Below are positions 34,959 to 43,608 of a stretch of DNA of 64,000 nucleotides, one piece after another. Both the position numbers and the translations under genes were made by a program. The notes under the pieces were generated by a model. That model saw nothing but the letters and a program-made list of their open reading frames with translations, did no database searches and was not told the DNA's origin. Position 1 is the first letter of the stretch, and the number at the start of each line of letters is the position of its first letter. The stretch comes from CAZBDV01 sp964490765 (GTDB lineage Bacteria > Cloacimonadota > Cloacimonadia > Cloacimonadales > JAJBBL01). The stretch is taken from the NCBI GenBank assembly GCA_964490765.1, contig CAZBDV010000009.1:38922-102921 (forward strand). The letters run 5' to 3'.

Positions 34959-35807
34959 ATGACTGAATTATGGTACACAGAAAAACACACGAAACATAGC
35001 GGACTGACGATGTCGGTTACACAGACTCTTCTTTCGGCTACGAGTCCCTATCAGAATCTCCTGGTACTCGAGACACCAGAATTCGGTAGGGTAATGTTGC
35101 TCGATTCGCTCGTAATGCTGACCGAGAAGGATGAGTTCGTTTACCATGAGATGCTTGCACATCCATCGCTATATACTCATCTCAACCCGGAAAAGGTATT
35201 GATAATCGGTGGTGGTGACGGTGGTACATTGCGTGAAGTAGTCAAACATCCTTCGGTAAAAAAAGCTGTTCTGGTCGAAATTGATAAGATGGTAATCGAG
35301 GCTTCCAAGCAGTTCTTTCCACAAGTAGCTGCTGGTTTCTCCTCTCCAAAGGCAGAGGTTATCGTAACCGATGGAATCCGCTATGTAAATGAAACTACCG
35401 AACGATTCGATATCATATTGATCGACTCTACTGATCCTGTAGGTCCTGCAGAAGGGTTATTCCACAGAGATTTTTACCGGGCTTGCAATAAAATTCTTAA
35501 TGATGACGGGATACTGACTACACAATCGGAAACACCTTTTTTGGAGAACTTTGCCAGTGTCATACCGGGAGTGATGAAGAATTTGCGAGACCTTTTCCCG
35601 GTCAGCAAACTCTATCTGGCCAGCATTCCAACATATCCTTCCGGACTCTGGTCCTTCAGTATGGGTAGTAAGAAATACGACCCGGAGGTTTCATTCAATC
35701 AGGAGCGTTTTTCTGAAGTCTGTTTGAACCTTTCTTACTATAATGATTCTATACATCGGGCTGCATTTGCACTACCCAATTTCGTTCGTGACTTGATAAA
35801 AGAATAG
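34959..35807 (+). CDS. speE: spermidine synthase
   Basis: 282 aa. LWYTEKHTKHSGLTMSVTQ opens the family's N-terminal beta hairpin region, VLIIGGGDGGTLREVVKH is the SAM-type nucleotide loop, and DIILIDSTDPVGPAEGLF carries the catalytic Asp pair. It transfers the aminopropyl group of decarboxylated SAM to putrescine. Cytoplasmic. It lies 21 bp after the arginine decarboxylase and 9 bp before speB. Confidence 0.96.
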   Translation: MTELWYTEKHTKHSGLTMSVTQTLLSATSPYQNLLVLETPEFGRVMLLDSLVMLTEKDEFVYHEMLAHPSLYTHLNPEKVLIIGGGDGGTLREVVKHPSVKKAVLVEIDKMVIEASKQFFPQVAAGFSSPKAEVIVTDGIRYVNETTERFDIILIDSTDPVGPAEGLFHRDFYRACNKILNDDGILTTQSETPFLENFASVIPGVMKNLRDLFPVSKLYLASIPTYPSGLWSFSMGSKKYDPEVSFNQERFSEVCLNLSYYNDSIHRAAFALPNFVRDLIKE

Positions 35808-35816
35808 AGATCTTAA

Positions 35817-36659
35817 ATGCCCAACTTCCTTGCTTTCGAATCCTCAATCCAAAATGCTCAGATAGTATTTCTCGGTATCCCATTCGATGGAACTTCGGTT
35901 TTCCGGCCCGGGAGTCGTTTTGGCCCCGAAGCTGTGCGAAGCGTATCAGAAGTGCTGGAAACTTATTCTCCCTACTTGGAAAAAGATCTGTCAGAATGTA
36001 GGATATGCGATATTGGTGATATTCCACTCGTTTTCGGTAACACAGAGAAGGTTCTGAACATAATTGAAGAGCAGGCTGACGAATTGATAAATACCGGGAA
36101 AAAAATACTCGCCTGTGGTGGAGAACATCTAATCACCTATTCTCTTGTGAAAGCTTGTTTAAAGAAACATCCAGATCTGAAGCTCATCCATTTTGACGCC
36201 CATACCGACCTCAGAACCCACTATTTAGGTGAGAAGTATTCCCACTCTACTGTAATCAGGCTCCTTACCGAATATATTGATCCGCAGGATGTATATCAAT
36301 TTGGTATCCGGTCCGGAGAGAAGGAAGAGATGGATTGGGGAATGCATAATACCCGCTTCTACCCTTTCACCTTAGCAGGTTTTGCAGAAAAGATCAGCGA
36401 TATAGATATCGATACTCCTATTTATCTCACTATTGATCTCGACGTACTCGATCCTGCCTGCTTTCCCGGTACAGGAACACCAGAACCAGGGGGAGTTACG
36501 TTCAACGAACTGCTTCAGGCACTCCTCTCACTCAGGAACAGGAATATCATCGGAGCTGATGTAGTAGAACTGGCTCCGGATTGTGACCAGAGCAAAATCT
36601 CGAGTATTACCGCTGCTAAGGTCATCAGAGAAGTAGCTCTCTTAATGTCTGCTGATTGA
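35817..36659 (+). CDS. speB: agmatinase
   Basis: 280 aa. Arginase-fold metal ligands are in GGEHLITYSL, IHFDAHTDLR and TIDLDVLDPACFPGTGTPEP, giving the binuclear Mn site. It hydrolyses agmatine to putrescine and urea. Last of the polyamine operon. No hairpin terminator is evident after the stop. Confidence 0.95.
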   Translation: MPNFLAFESSIQNAQIVFLGIPFDGTSVFRPGSRFGPEAVRSVSEVLETYSPYLEKDLSECRICDIGDIPLVFGNTEKVLNIIEEQADELINTGKKILACGGEHLITYSLVKACLKKHPDLKLIHFDAHTDLRTHYLGEKYSHSTVIRLLTEYIDPQDVYQFGIRSGEKEEMDWGMHNTRFYPFTLAGFAEKISDIDIDTPIYLTIDLDVLDPACFPGTGTPEPGGVTFNELLQALLSLRNRNIIGADVVELAPDCDQSKISSITAAKVIREVALLMSAD

Positions 36660-36906
36660 TATATTACCCTTTCGTACAACTCTCCTAATTTACGATTTAA
36701 GCTATCTTAATCTCTCTCTAATTATACGGCATAGTTCATTCTATTGATCACCACATCCTTATTACTAGATTACTAGGATGCGACCAACCAGAAATATGGA
36801 ATAATGGTTATCGTTACCCTTTGAGTTAATATTCAGCAGCTACACACAATGAAACAATGTATTTCCTAACCAGGAGTGATGATAGCCTATCTCTTCGATT
36901 AAATTA
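36660..36906. other. intergenic region before the butyrate kinase promoter
   Basis: No coding frame or stable hairpin recognised. Only a short direct repeat ATTACTAG ATTACTAG near 36765-36780 stands out. Confidence 0.35.
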
Positions 36907-36951
36907 TTGACTGATTAAGGGCACTGACTTATTTGAGTCATTAAAATGACT
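36907..36951 (+). promoter_or_regulatory. buk promoter with palindromic operator
   Basis: TTGACT (36907-36912) and TATTTG (36930-36935), 17 bp apart, are directly followed by a perfect inverted repeat AGTCATT-AA-AATGACT (36936-36951) where transcription should begin. The palindrome lies 15 bp upstream of the butyrate kinase start and overlaps the leader; a repressor site is likely. Confidence 0.5.
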
Positions 36952-36966
36952 AAACTGGAGGTTTAC

Positions 36967-38040
36967 ATGGAATACAGGGTTTTAGCCATTAATCCCGGCT
37001 CTACTTCAACCAAGATAGCACTATTTGATGATGATAAGGAATTATTCAACAAGACTCTCCGTCACGATCCGGTAGAGCTGAACAAGCTCGGCGGCTTGTT
37101 AGATCAGTACGATTTCCGTAAGAATCTGGTTATGGAATCACTGCAGGAGAACAACATAGCTCCTGAGAGTCTGAAGGCTGTTGTTGGACGTGGAGGGCTT
37201 GTCAGACCTCTCGAGGGTGGTGTTTACAAAGTCAGTGAGAAGATGCTCAAAGATCTGAAAGACCCCAGTATCTGGGGCAGGATACATGCATCTAACCTTG
37301 GTGCCTTTATCGCCCGCTCCATCGCCGAAAGCCTTGATATACCTGCTTTTATTGTTGACCCTGTAACGGTTGATGAATTCGACGATATAGCCCGTATCTC
37401 AGGAATTCCTGAGATAGAAAGGAAATCACTCTTTCACGCTCTCAATATCCGTTACACAGCGCGTAGATTGGCCAGACAGCTCAATATTGACTTCCACAAG
37501 TCAAATATGATAGCTTCACATATGGGTGGCGGCATATCTATCGCAGCAATAAAACAGGGAAGGGTAGTGGACGTCAATAATGCCCTGCTCGGCATGGGAC
37601 CCTTTTCGCCGCAACGTGCAGGTGCACTCCCAATTGGTGACCTGCTGGAAATGGCTTATTCCGGAAAGTATACCCACAAAGAGCTTGTTACTTATCTTAC
37701 CAAAAATGCCGGTCTGATGGCCTATCTGAATACTGATAGTGGTATAGAAGTCCAGAAACGAATAGATCAGGGAGACAAAAAGTTCAAGCTGATCAGGAAT
37801 GCTATGTGTTATCAGATAGCTAAAGAGATCGGCGCTTGTGCGACAGTCCTGGAAGGTAAAGTTGACGCGATCTTTCTGACCGGCGGCCTCGCTTACGGTG
37901 AGCAACTGACTGGCGAGATCAAAAGGCGGGTGGAATTTATAGCTCCAATTTACAATATGCCCGGGGAGAATGAGATGGAGGCTCTCAGTCAGGCTGGAGT
38001 CAACGTCCTTAAAGGTTTGGAAGAGGCGAGAGAATACTGA
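36967..38040 (+). CDS. buk: butyrate kinase
   Basis: 357 aa from the ATG at 36967, with CTGGAGG just before; an in-frame ATG at 36946 lies inside the operator palindrome. VLAINPGSTSTKIALF is the acetokinase-family phosphate loop; VVGRGGLVRPLEGGVY, NMIASHMGGGISIAAI and NALLGMGPFSPQRAGALP are butyrate-kinase-type. It converts acyl-phosphate and ADP to acid and ATP, or the reverse. No phosphotransbutyrylase gene is adjacent, so branched or other short-chain acids are possible substrates. Confidence 0.93.
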   Translation: MEYRVLAINPGSTSTKIALFDDDKELFNKTLRHDPVELNKLGGLLDQYDFRKNLVMESLQENNIAPESLKAVVGRGGLVRPLEGGVYKVSEKMLKDLKDPSIWGRIHASNLGAFIARSIAESLDIPAFIVDPVTVDEFDDIARISGIPEIERKSLFHALNIRYTARRLARQLNIDFHKSNMIASHMGGGISIAAIKQGRVVDVNNALLGMGPFSPQRAGALPIGDLLEMAYSGKYTHKELVTYLTKNAGLMAYLNTDSGIEVQKRIDQGDKKFKLIRNAMCYQIAKEIGACATVLEGKVDAIFLTGGLAYGEQLTGEIKRRVEFIAPIYNMPGENEMEALSQAGVNVLKGLEEAREY

Positions 38041-38044
38041 CACG

Positions 38045-39115
38045 ATGGCTTACCTGCAAGTCAGAAACCTCCGGGTTGTAATCGATGATTTCGTTCTGCA
38101 GGACATAGATTTCTCACTGGAGAGAGGGAAAATTCTAGCTCTTCTCGGCCCGAGTGGTTCCGGGAAAACCTCTCTGATACAGGCTATTGCCGGTCTGATT
38201 CCTGTTGCAGCAGGAGATATCTCAATCGATGATATAGATGTAACCGATACTCCGGTCCATAAACGTAATATCGGTATCGTTTTTCAGGATTTTGCCCTCT
38301 TTCCCCATCTCAATGTTTATGATAATATAGCCTTCGGTTTAAAATCCCGGAGAATATTCACCCGTAACCTTAATGATAGAATATCCTATCTCCTGCAGCT
38401 GGTAGGTCTCTCGGGATATGAGAAAAGAGACGTCACTACCCTGTCTGGTGGCGAAAAGCAGAGGGTAGCTCTGGCCAGGACACTAGCACCACAGCCCGAG
38501 ATCATTCTCTTCGACGAACCGCTCAGTGCAGTCGATGAAGAACTCCGCACAAGGTTACGGGAACAGCTCTTTCGTATCCAGCAGGAGCTTGGCTTCACCG
38601 CGATTTATGTAACACACGACCGGGAGGAAGCGTTCTATTTCGCAGATAAGATAGGCATCATCTTTGCAGGGAGGATCTGGCAGATAGATACTCCGGAAGA
38701 GGTCTATGAAAGACCAGTCTCGCCGGTAATAGCCGGATTCCTCGGTATTGATAACCGCCTTGCAGCCAATGTGATAGAAAAACAGAGAGAGGGTTACATG
38801 GTTGAGTATGCTGGCCTGAACATATATTTGAATACTAAAACCGATCTGAGCAAGGATGACAGGATAGATATTCTGCTCAAACCGGAGAAGATCAAGCTCT
38901 CAGCAGAAAAGGATGCGGAAAACTCTCTCCCTATCAAGCTGCTCAGCAGCAGGAACTACGGTTCCAAGACAGAATTCCTGGTCGAACTTGCCGGCCTGAA
39001 CATGAAAATCATTCAAACGGGAGAAAAACTCCCCCTCATAAGCTCTGATCAACTCTATCTCAATCTTGACCAGGAGAGTATGCTGGTATATAAAGATGAA
39101 AAACTCATTAGCTAA
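38045..39115 (+). CDS. ABC transporter ATP-binding protein with TOBE domain
   Basis: 356 aa from the ATG at 38045, 4 bp after buk. Walker A GPSGSGKTS (about 36-44), Q-loop FQDFALFPHLNVYDNIAFGL, signature LSGGEKQRVALARTL and Walker B IILFDEPLSAVDEELR are all intact; the last 100 residues form a TOBE-type domain. This is the ATPase type of ferric-iron, polyamine, sulfate or sugar importers (PotA/FbpC-like). No permease or binding-protein gene is adjacent, so partners lie elsewhere. The next gene starts inside its 3' end. Confidence 0.9.
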   Translation: MAYLQVRNLRVVIDDFVLQDIDFSLERGKILALLGPSGSGKTSLIQAIAGLIPVAAGDISIDDIDVTDTPVHKRNIGIVFQDFALFPHLNVYDNIAFGLKSRRIFTRNLNDRISYLLQLVGLSGYEKRDVTTLSGGEKQRVALARTLAPQPEIILFDEPLSAVDEELRTRLREQLFRIQQELGFTAIYVTHDREEAFYFADKIGIIFAGRIWQIDTPEEVYERPVSPVIAGFLGIDNRLAANVIEKQREGYMVEYAGLNIYLNTKTDLSKDDRIDILLKPEKIKLSAEKDAENSLPIKLLSSRNYGSKTEFLVELAGLNMKIIQTGEKLPLISSDQLYLNLDQESMLVYKDEKLIS

Positions 39116-40304
39116 GAATCGTTTCCCTACCGCTTTTCTCCTTATCCTGCTCCTCCTGGCACTGGTGATAACTTCATGTTCTAAAGACTCCAGAGCAGAC
39201 TGGACAATACTCGTATATATGGCAGCAGATAATGATCTCACACAGCAGGCTATCGAAGATATAGTGCAGATGGAAGAGGCTATATTATCATCGTCGGTCA
39301 ATGTAATCGTGCAACTTGACCCCAATCAGTACAGCATAAATCCGGAAGCCAGGAGATACAAAATCGAGCATAACAGGGATCCACAGATAACATCCCCTGT
39401 AGTTAAATACCTGGGAGAGGTTGATAGTGGAGATCAATACACCCTCGCTGATTTTGTCAATTGGACGGTAAGCTCCTATCCAGCCAATAGATATGCCCTC
39501 TTTGTCTGGTCTCACGGCAGTGGCTGGACACGAGATAATGGCCAGGCACGCTGGATATGTCCAGATAATGATAGCCTGAATCAGATGAGCATAGCTAATG
39601 GCGAATTCAAGAATGCCTTCCAGCTCTTTCCCCGGAAAATGGATATCCTTGTCCTTGATGCCTGTTTTATGCAAACTATCGAAGTAATCACCGAGGTGTA
39701 TCAATACAACAATTATATTGTAGGCTCAGAAAACAGTGTTCCTTATGAAGGATTTCCCTATAAAGAGATTCTGGAGCTCTGGAACGCATATCGCACTCCT
39801 GAGTATCTTGCCTCCGCAATTGTGGAGGAATATATCACTGCACATGAACCGGGTGGCAGCCAGAATCCAGGGGGGCTTGAAAGGAAAGCAACCTGCTCGG
39901 CAGCGAGTTCGGCTCAGTTACCAGATCTTTTAAACCTGATAAGCAGCTTTGTAACAAACTGGCATCATATCGCCAATACAGACGCAGTCCTCTCAGCCAG
40001 GGAGAACAGCTACTCCTTCAATATTCCCCAGACAGAGGTTGATTTGAAGGAATTTTTCACTAACCTCTACCTGCAGACTGCTGATCCTCAGCTCCAAGCC
40101 GATGTCGAAGAAATCCTTCAGGCTATTGACAACCTCTTTATTGCTTACAATTCCAATTTCCTGCCCGATAATACCGGAACGGCTACTGTCTGGTTTCCGA
40201 CCCGGAATTACGATTTTTACGGCAGTATAGAACTCTATTCAAAGCTCGATTTTGCTCTTACTGATTGGGCGCTCTTCATCCAGCGCACCTTTGATGAAAA
40301 GTAA
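39096..40304 (+). CDS. clostripain-family (C11) peptidase lipoprotein
   Basis: 402 aa from the ATG at 39096, overlapping the ABC gene by 20 bp. Signal peptide with lipobox VITSC (Cys28). WTILVYMAADNDL opens the caspase-like fold, VWSHGSGW carries the catalytic His and LDACFMQTIEV the catalytic Cys. C11 peptidases usually cut after basic residues and mature by self-cleavage. It should be membrane-anchored in the envelope. Why it is coupled to an ABC ATPase is unclear. A hairpin follows at 40308. Confidence 0.9.
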   Translation: MKNSLAKNRFPTAFLLILLLLALVITSCSKDSRADWTILVYMAADNDLTQQAIEDIVQMEEAILSSSVNVIVQLDPNQYSINPEARRYKIEHNRDPQITSPVVKYLGEVDSGDQYTLADFVNWTVSSYPANRYALFVWSHGSGWTRDNGQARWICPDNDSLNQMSIANGEFKNAFQLFPRKMDILVLDACFMQTIEVITEVYQYNNYIVGSENSVPYEGFPYKEILELWNAYRTPEYLASAIVEEYITAHEPGGSQNPGGLERKATCSAASSAQLPDLLNLISSFVTNWHHIANTDAVLSARENSYSFNIPQTEVDLKEFFTNLYLQTADPQLQADVEEILQAIDNLFIAYNSNFLPDNTGTATVWFPTRNYDFYGSIELYSKLDFALTDWALFIQRTFDEK

Positions 40305-40307
40305 TCG

Positions 40308-40338
40308 AGGGGATGGACAAACCACCCCTTTCTTCTCT
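40308..40338. terminator. bidirectional terminator between convergent genes
   Basis: AGGGG-A-TGG (40308-40316) pairs with CCA-CCCCT (40322-40329) with one bulged A and a 5-nt loop, followed by TTCTTCTCTT on plus; the minus side is also T-rich. It lies between the C11 peptidase stop and the SDR stop. Confidence 0.6.
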
Positions 40339-40350
40339 TCGGCTTACCCT

Positions 40351-41112
40351 TTACGGTAATTTAACTGTCCAGCCACCATCAATTACCAGATTATGTCCAT
40401 TGACATAACTCGAAGCATCAGAGGCGAGATAGACTACAGTTCCGATCAACTCATCAGCAGTAGCATGACGTCCCAGAGGAACATTCTTCTTCAGATTGTT
40501 CATGAACTCCTCATCTTTCAGAAAATCATCGGTCATATCGGTGGCAAAAACTCCGGGAGATATCGAGTTTACACGGAGTTTATGTCCCCATTCCACTGCT
40601 AATGTCATAGTCATCATAATAAGGCCAGCTTTGGATACTCCGTAAGGCATGTTACCTGCACTACCACTAACGCCGGCAACACTGGCAATATTGATTATAC
40701 TCCCTTTACCTCGCTTCAGCATCTGCTTACCTGCAGCCTGAGAACAGAGAAAAGGTCCGGTCAGATTAACAGCGACAACTTGATCCCAGGCATCCTTACT
40801 GAGCTCTTCTGTTTTGCCCCCCTTAAGTATACCGGCATTATTAACCAGAATATCTATCTGTCCGAATTCTTCTAAACTCCTCTTGACCATTTTATCAACA
40901 TCAGCTTTGTTACTGACATCGACCTTTACTCCGAGCGCTCTGTGTCCCGCTTTTTTAAATTCCTCAACTGCTTCTGAACTGTCGAGAATATCTGCTATAA
41001 CAACATTTGCTCCCGCTTCAGCCAGACCTTTAGCCATGGCTTTTCCCAGTCCGCGGCTTGCACCCGTAACTATGGCAACTTGTCCCTCTAAATTGAATAG
41101 ATTCTTTTGCAT
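40351..41112 (-). CDS. short-chain dehydrogenase/reductase (gluconate-dehydrogenase-like)
   Basis: 253 aa. VAIVTGASRGLGKAMAKGLA is the cofactor loop, ILVNNAGILK the structural NNAG, and NIASVAGVSG with MPYGVSKAGLIMMT hold Ser, Tyr and Lys. ISPGVFATDMTDD and YVNGHNLVIDGGWTVKLP are typical of 2-deoxy-gluconate/gluconate 5-dehydrogenase-like SDRs. Substrate is not certain. It follows a DJ-1/PfpI gene by 11 bp on the same strand. Confidence 0.9.
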   Translation of the reverse strand: MQKNLFNLEGQVAIVTGASRGLGKAMAKGLAEAGANVVIADILDSSEAVEEFKKAGHRALGVKVDVSNKADVDKMVKRSLEEFGQIDILVNNAGILKGGKTEELSKDAWDQVVAVNLTGPFLCSQAAGKQMLKRGKGSIINIASVAGVSGSAGNMPYGVSKAGLIMMTMTLAVEWGHKLRVNSISPGVFATDMTDDFLKDEEFMNNLKKNVPLGRHATADELIGTVVYLASDASSYVNGHNLVIDGGWTVKLP

Positions 41113-41123
41113 CGTTCTTCTCC

Positions 41124-41636
41124 TTACTTTTTCAAACTGCTTAGACTTTCTCTTATGAATGCCGGCAAATCGGCTGGACTGCGGCTTGAGACAAAATTAC
41201 CATCCACTACCACTTCTTCATCCAGATACTCAGCACCGGCGTTGATTATATCCTGCCTGATCGATTTCCAGCCGGTTATTTTACGCCCTTTTAAAACTTC
41301 GGCTGTTATTAAAAGCTGAGGCCCGTGACAGATCATGAAGAGTGGTTTGCCACTATTTACAAAGTTCTTAACAAATTCAACCGGCTCTTCATAGGCCCTT
41401 AACTTATCAGGCGAATATCCTCCCGGGATTAAAAGAGCATCAAATTCACCCTCTGATACATCACCGATCTTCTGGTCGATCACTACAGTTGTTCCACTTT
41501 TCTTGCCTTTAACTTTCTTACCTCTCTCCAATCCAAGATGAATAATCTCATGCCCCGCTTTCTGATAAGCTGAAACTGGCTCACTGTATTCGGAATCTTC
41601 GAACATATCATCAATTATTACTGCTATCTTGGCCAT
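41124..41636 (-). CDS. DJ-1/PfpI-family protein
   Basis: 170 aa from the ATG at 41636, preceded by GAGGAGG; the frame extends 21 codons further but without a site. ALLIPGGYSPDKLR and MICHGPQLLI (nucleophile Cys103-His104) with Glu13 give the family active site. PfpI-type proteins act as glyoxalase III or protein/nucleotide deglycases and as chaperone-like stress proteins. Co-transcribed with the SDR downstream, perhaps for carbonyl detoxification (inference). Confidence 0.9.
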   Translation of the reverse strand: MAKIAVIIDDMFEDSEYSEPVSAYQKAGHEIIHLGLERGKKVKGKKSGTTVVIDQKIGDVSEGEFDALLIPGGYSPDKLRAYEEPVEFVKNFVNSGKPLFMICHGPQLLITAEVLKGRKITGWKSIRQDIINAGAEYLDEEVVVDGNFVSSRSPADLPAFIRESLSSLKK

Positions 41637-42161
41637 CGTTACCTCCTCAAATACTCTTAGAATTAAAGCTCTACAACTATTCTCCCTCATAGGAGTCATA
41701 ACTATAATATAACATAGAATTGACCATCTACCAACTTATCTCACGATAAATTAAACCACTAATACCTGTTTATCCACACCAATTCTCATTTCCCGAAGAC
41801 GTTTTTTCTTCATTATCGGGGTGAAGGAATCATAATTACCTGATATAACTGTTTTTAGGAAAACGGCTAACGATGTGGATAACTTGTGTATAAACAAAGT
41901 ATTCTTGCCAGCTTTTTGAGTATCTCCCTGCCTGTCAATGCTTTAGAAAATTATCCCGTTTGGTTCGAAATGTGTATAACTCCAATATCTAACCACTTTT
42001 TCTATCTTCATTTTTAACAGTAAGATACTCGATCCTGCATTCGATATTCAGTATTACGGAACTCAATACAGTTTGCCTCTTCACCTGCAGACATTTCCCT
42101 TGACACTTCATCATCATTTTATGTAACTCAATGTAAGACAATCATATTGGGGAGGATTATA
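41637..42161. other. 525-bp divergent intergenic region with a DnaA-box cluster; candidate oriC
   Basis: Lies between the minus-strand PfpI gene and the plus-strand pgk. It contains four exact TTATNCACA boxes: TTATCCACA at 41770-41778 (plus), and on the minus strand 41874-41882 (TTATCCACA), 41885-41893 (TTATACACA) and 41971-41979 (TTATACACA). The middle two are separated by 2 bp. No coding frame is present. Chance expectation is about one such box per 32 kb, both strands counted. An origin of replication is the simplest explanation; a DnaA-titration or DnaA-controlled promoter region is the alternative, since dnaA and dnaN are not adjacent. Confidence 0.6.
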
Positions 42162-43451
42162 ATGGATAAGAATCTGGCTGGAATCAGAAAAGTCCAGGAT
42201 GCTGAACTCAGGGATAAGGTTGTTTTGGTGAGAGTTGATCACAATGTAGTAAAAGAGGGTATGATCAAAGATCCTTTCCGCATAGACATCACGCTTGGCA
42301 CTATGTTCAATATCCTTGCTAAAGGTGGGAAGCTTATACTGATGACTCACGTCGGCAGGCCGAGGGATAAGAAGACCGGAGAGATCAAGGTGTCTGATAA
42401 GACGTCTGTCGAACCGATAGTCAGTTACTTACAGAAAAAACTCTATGTCAAGTTCAGTATTCCAGAATTCGAGGTCGACGGCAATAACGGTCTGAAATGG
42501 GACAGTGCACTTATGCAGCATCACGTTGAAGACCTGCGTTCCGGTAAGATCAGTGGTATCTATCTCCCCAATACCCGCTGGTTTAGAGGTGAGGAGGATA
42601 AGGGTAAATATGCTGCTGAATTCGCAGCCCAGTTGGCAGAGATTGCCGATATTTTCGTCAATGACGCATTCGGTTCCTGGCAGCCACACGTCTCCACCGT
42701 CGGTGTTACAAAGCATCTTCCCTCATATTCAGGACGCCTGATGCAAAACGAGATCATTGAACTGCAAAGTATCTTTCAGCCGGAACAACCTCTTGTCGCA
42801 GTAGTTGCAGGTTCGAAATTTGATACCAAAATCGGTCCTCTACGAGCTCTCCTGGAGAAAGCAGATTATCTCATGCTTGGAGGAGTGATCTATAATGCCT
42901 ATCTGGCAGCCAGATATAAGATCAAGATAGCAGGATTGGGAGAGGATGATATAGCTTCTGCAGAGGAATTTCTGGAATTCAGCAAGCAGTATGAAGATAA
43001 GATCATAGAGCCCCCTGTGGTAATCGAATCTGATACTCTCGAGGGAAAGAGGGAAAATCAATATCGCAAGATCAACATTCATCAGCTTACAGCTGGTGAT
43101 GAACTAAAATACATTCTCGATGTAGCACCCGAAGCGTTTGAAGATAGCAAGATCAAAGAAATATTCGGTAGGGCAAAATCTTTCTTCGTTAATGCTGTTA
43201 TGGGCTTAACACCCCATTTCCCGGATGGAACAATAGCCCTGTTTGACACCATCGACAGAAACAGTTCAGCCTACAAAATGTTTGCCGGTGGTGACACATT
43301 ACAGGAATTCAGGATTCTTCTTCCCGGTAAATATCTCAATGCAGTTGACGATTCTCAGTACTATTTCTTCTCAGGTGGTGGAACAATCCTGACAGCCATC
43401 GAAGAGGGTTCGGCAATCGGCCTGGAACCAGTTAAAGCTCTTATGGATTGA
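42162..43451 (+). CDS. pgk: divergent phosphoglycerate kinase
   Basis: 429 aa from the ATG at 42162 (GGGGAGG upstream), about 30 longer than usual. VVLVRVDHNVVKEG, LMTHVGRPRDK, YLPNTRWFRGEE, VNDAFGSWQPHVSTVGV, KIGPLRALLEKADYLMLGG and the terminal GGGTILTAIEEGSAIGLEPV align with PGK landmarks, but several are altered (DFNVP is DHNVV; AHRAHAS is WQPHVS; the ATP-loop GGGAS is GGGTI). It should phosphorylate ADP from 1,3-bisphosphoglycerate. Monocistronic, next to the DnaA-box region; a hairpin follows at 43499. Confidence 0.88.
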   Translation: MDKNLAGIRKVQDAELRDKVVLVRVDHNVVKEGMIKDPFRIDITLGTMFNILAKGGKLILMTHVGRPRDKKTGEIKVSDKTSVEPIVSYLQKKLYVKFSIPEFEVDGNNGLKWDSALMQHHVEDLRSGKISGIYLPNTRWFRGEEDKGKYAAEFAAQLAEIADIFVNDAFGSWQPHVSTVGVTKHLPSYSGRLMQNEIIELQSIFQPEQPLVAVVAGSKFDTKIGPLRALLEKADYLMLGGVIYNAYLAARYKIKIAGLGEDDIASAEEFLEFSKQYEDKIIEPPVVIESDTLEGKRENQYRKINIHQLTAGDELKYILDVAPEAFEDSKIKEIFGRAKSFFVNAVMGLTPHFPDGTIALFDTIDRNSSAYKMFAGGDTLQEFRILLPGKYLNAVDDSQYYFFSGGGTILTAIEEGSAIGLEPVKALMD

Positions 43452-43498
43452 CACTGATCTCGCTTTCTTATCAGGAAATTATGGGTTACGAGACAACC

Positions 43499-43528
43499 GG
43501 TACTGGTAGGCTCACGCTTGCCAGTACC
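43499..43528. terminator. hairpin after pgk
   Basis: GGTACTGG (43499-43506) and CCAGTACC (43521-43528) pair perfectly; inner TAGGC/GCTTG extends the stem with two wobbles and a 4-nt loop. No T-run follows. It may end pgk and the convergent flavoprotein gene, or be part of the repeat family that starts here. Confidence 0.45.
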
Positions 43529-43547
43529 TCCTTACTCCCTTCCTGGT

Positions 43548-43608
43548 GAGCTTGCTTTTCCTACTCTGGTTAACTCCTCAGTCACTAAGTCATTCGATCC
43601 TCCTCATA
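43548..43608. repeat. pyrimidine-rich intergenic repeat, copy 1
   Basis: GAGCTTGCTTTTCC, CTCTGGTT and then GTCACTAAGTCATTC keep the order of the units at 53.4 kb (ACTTGCTTCTCC, CTCTGGTTTT, GTCAC series). Copy 1 of the dispersed family; it sits between the pgk hairpin and the flavoprotein gene. Confidence 0.5.
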
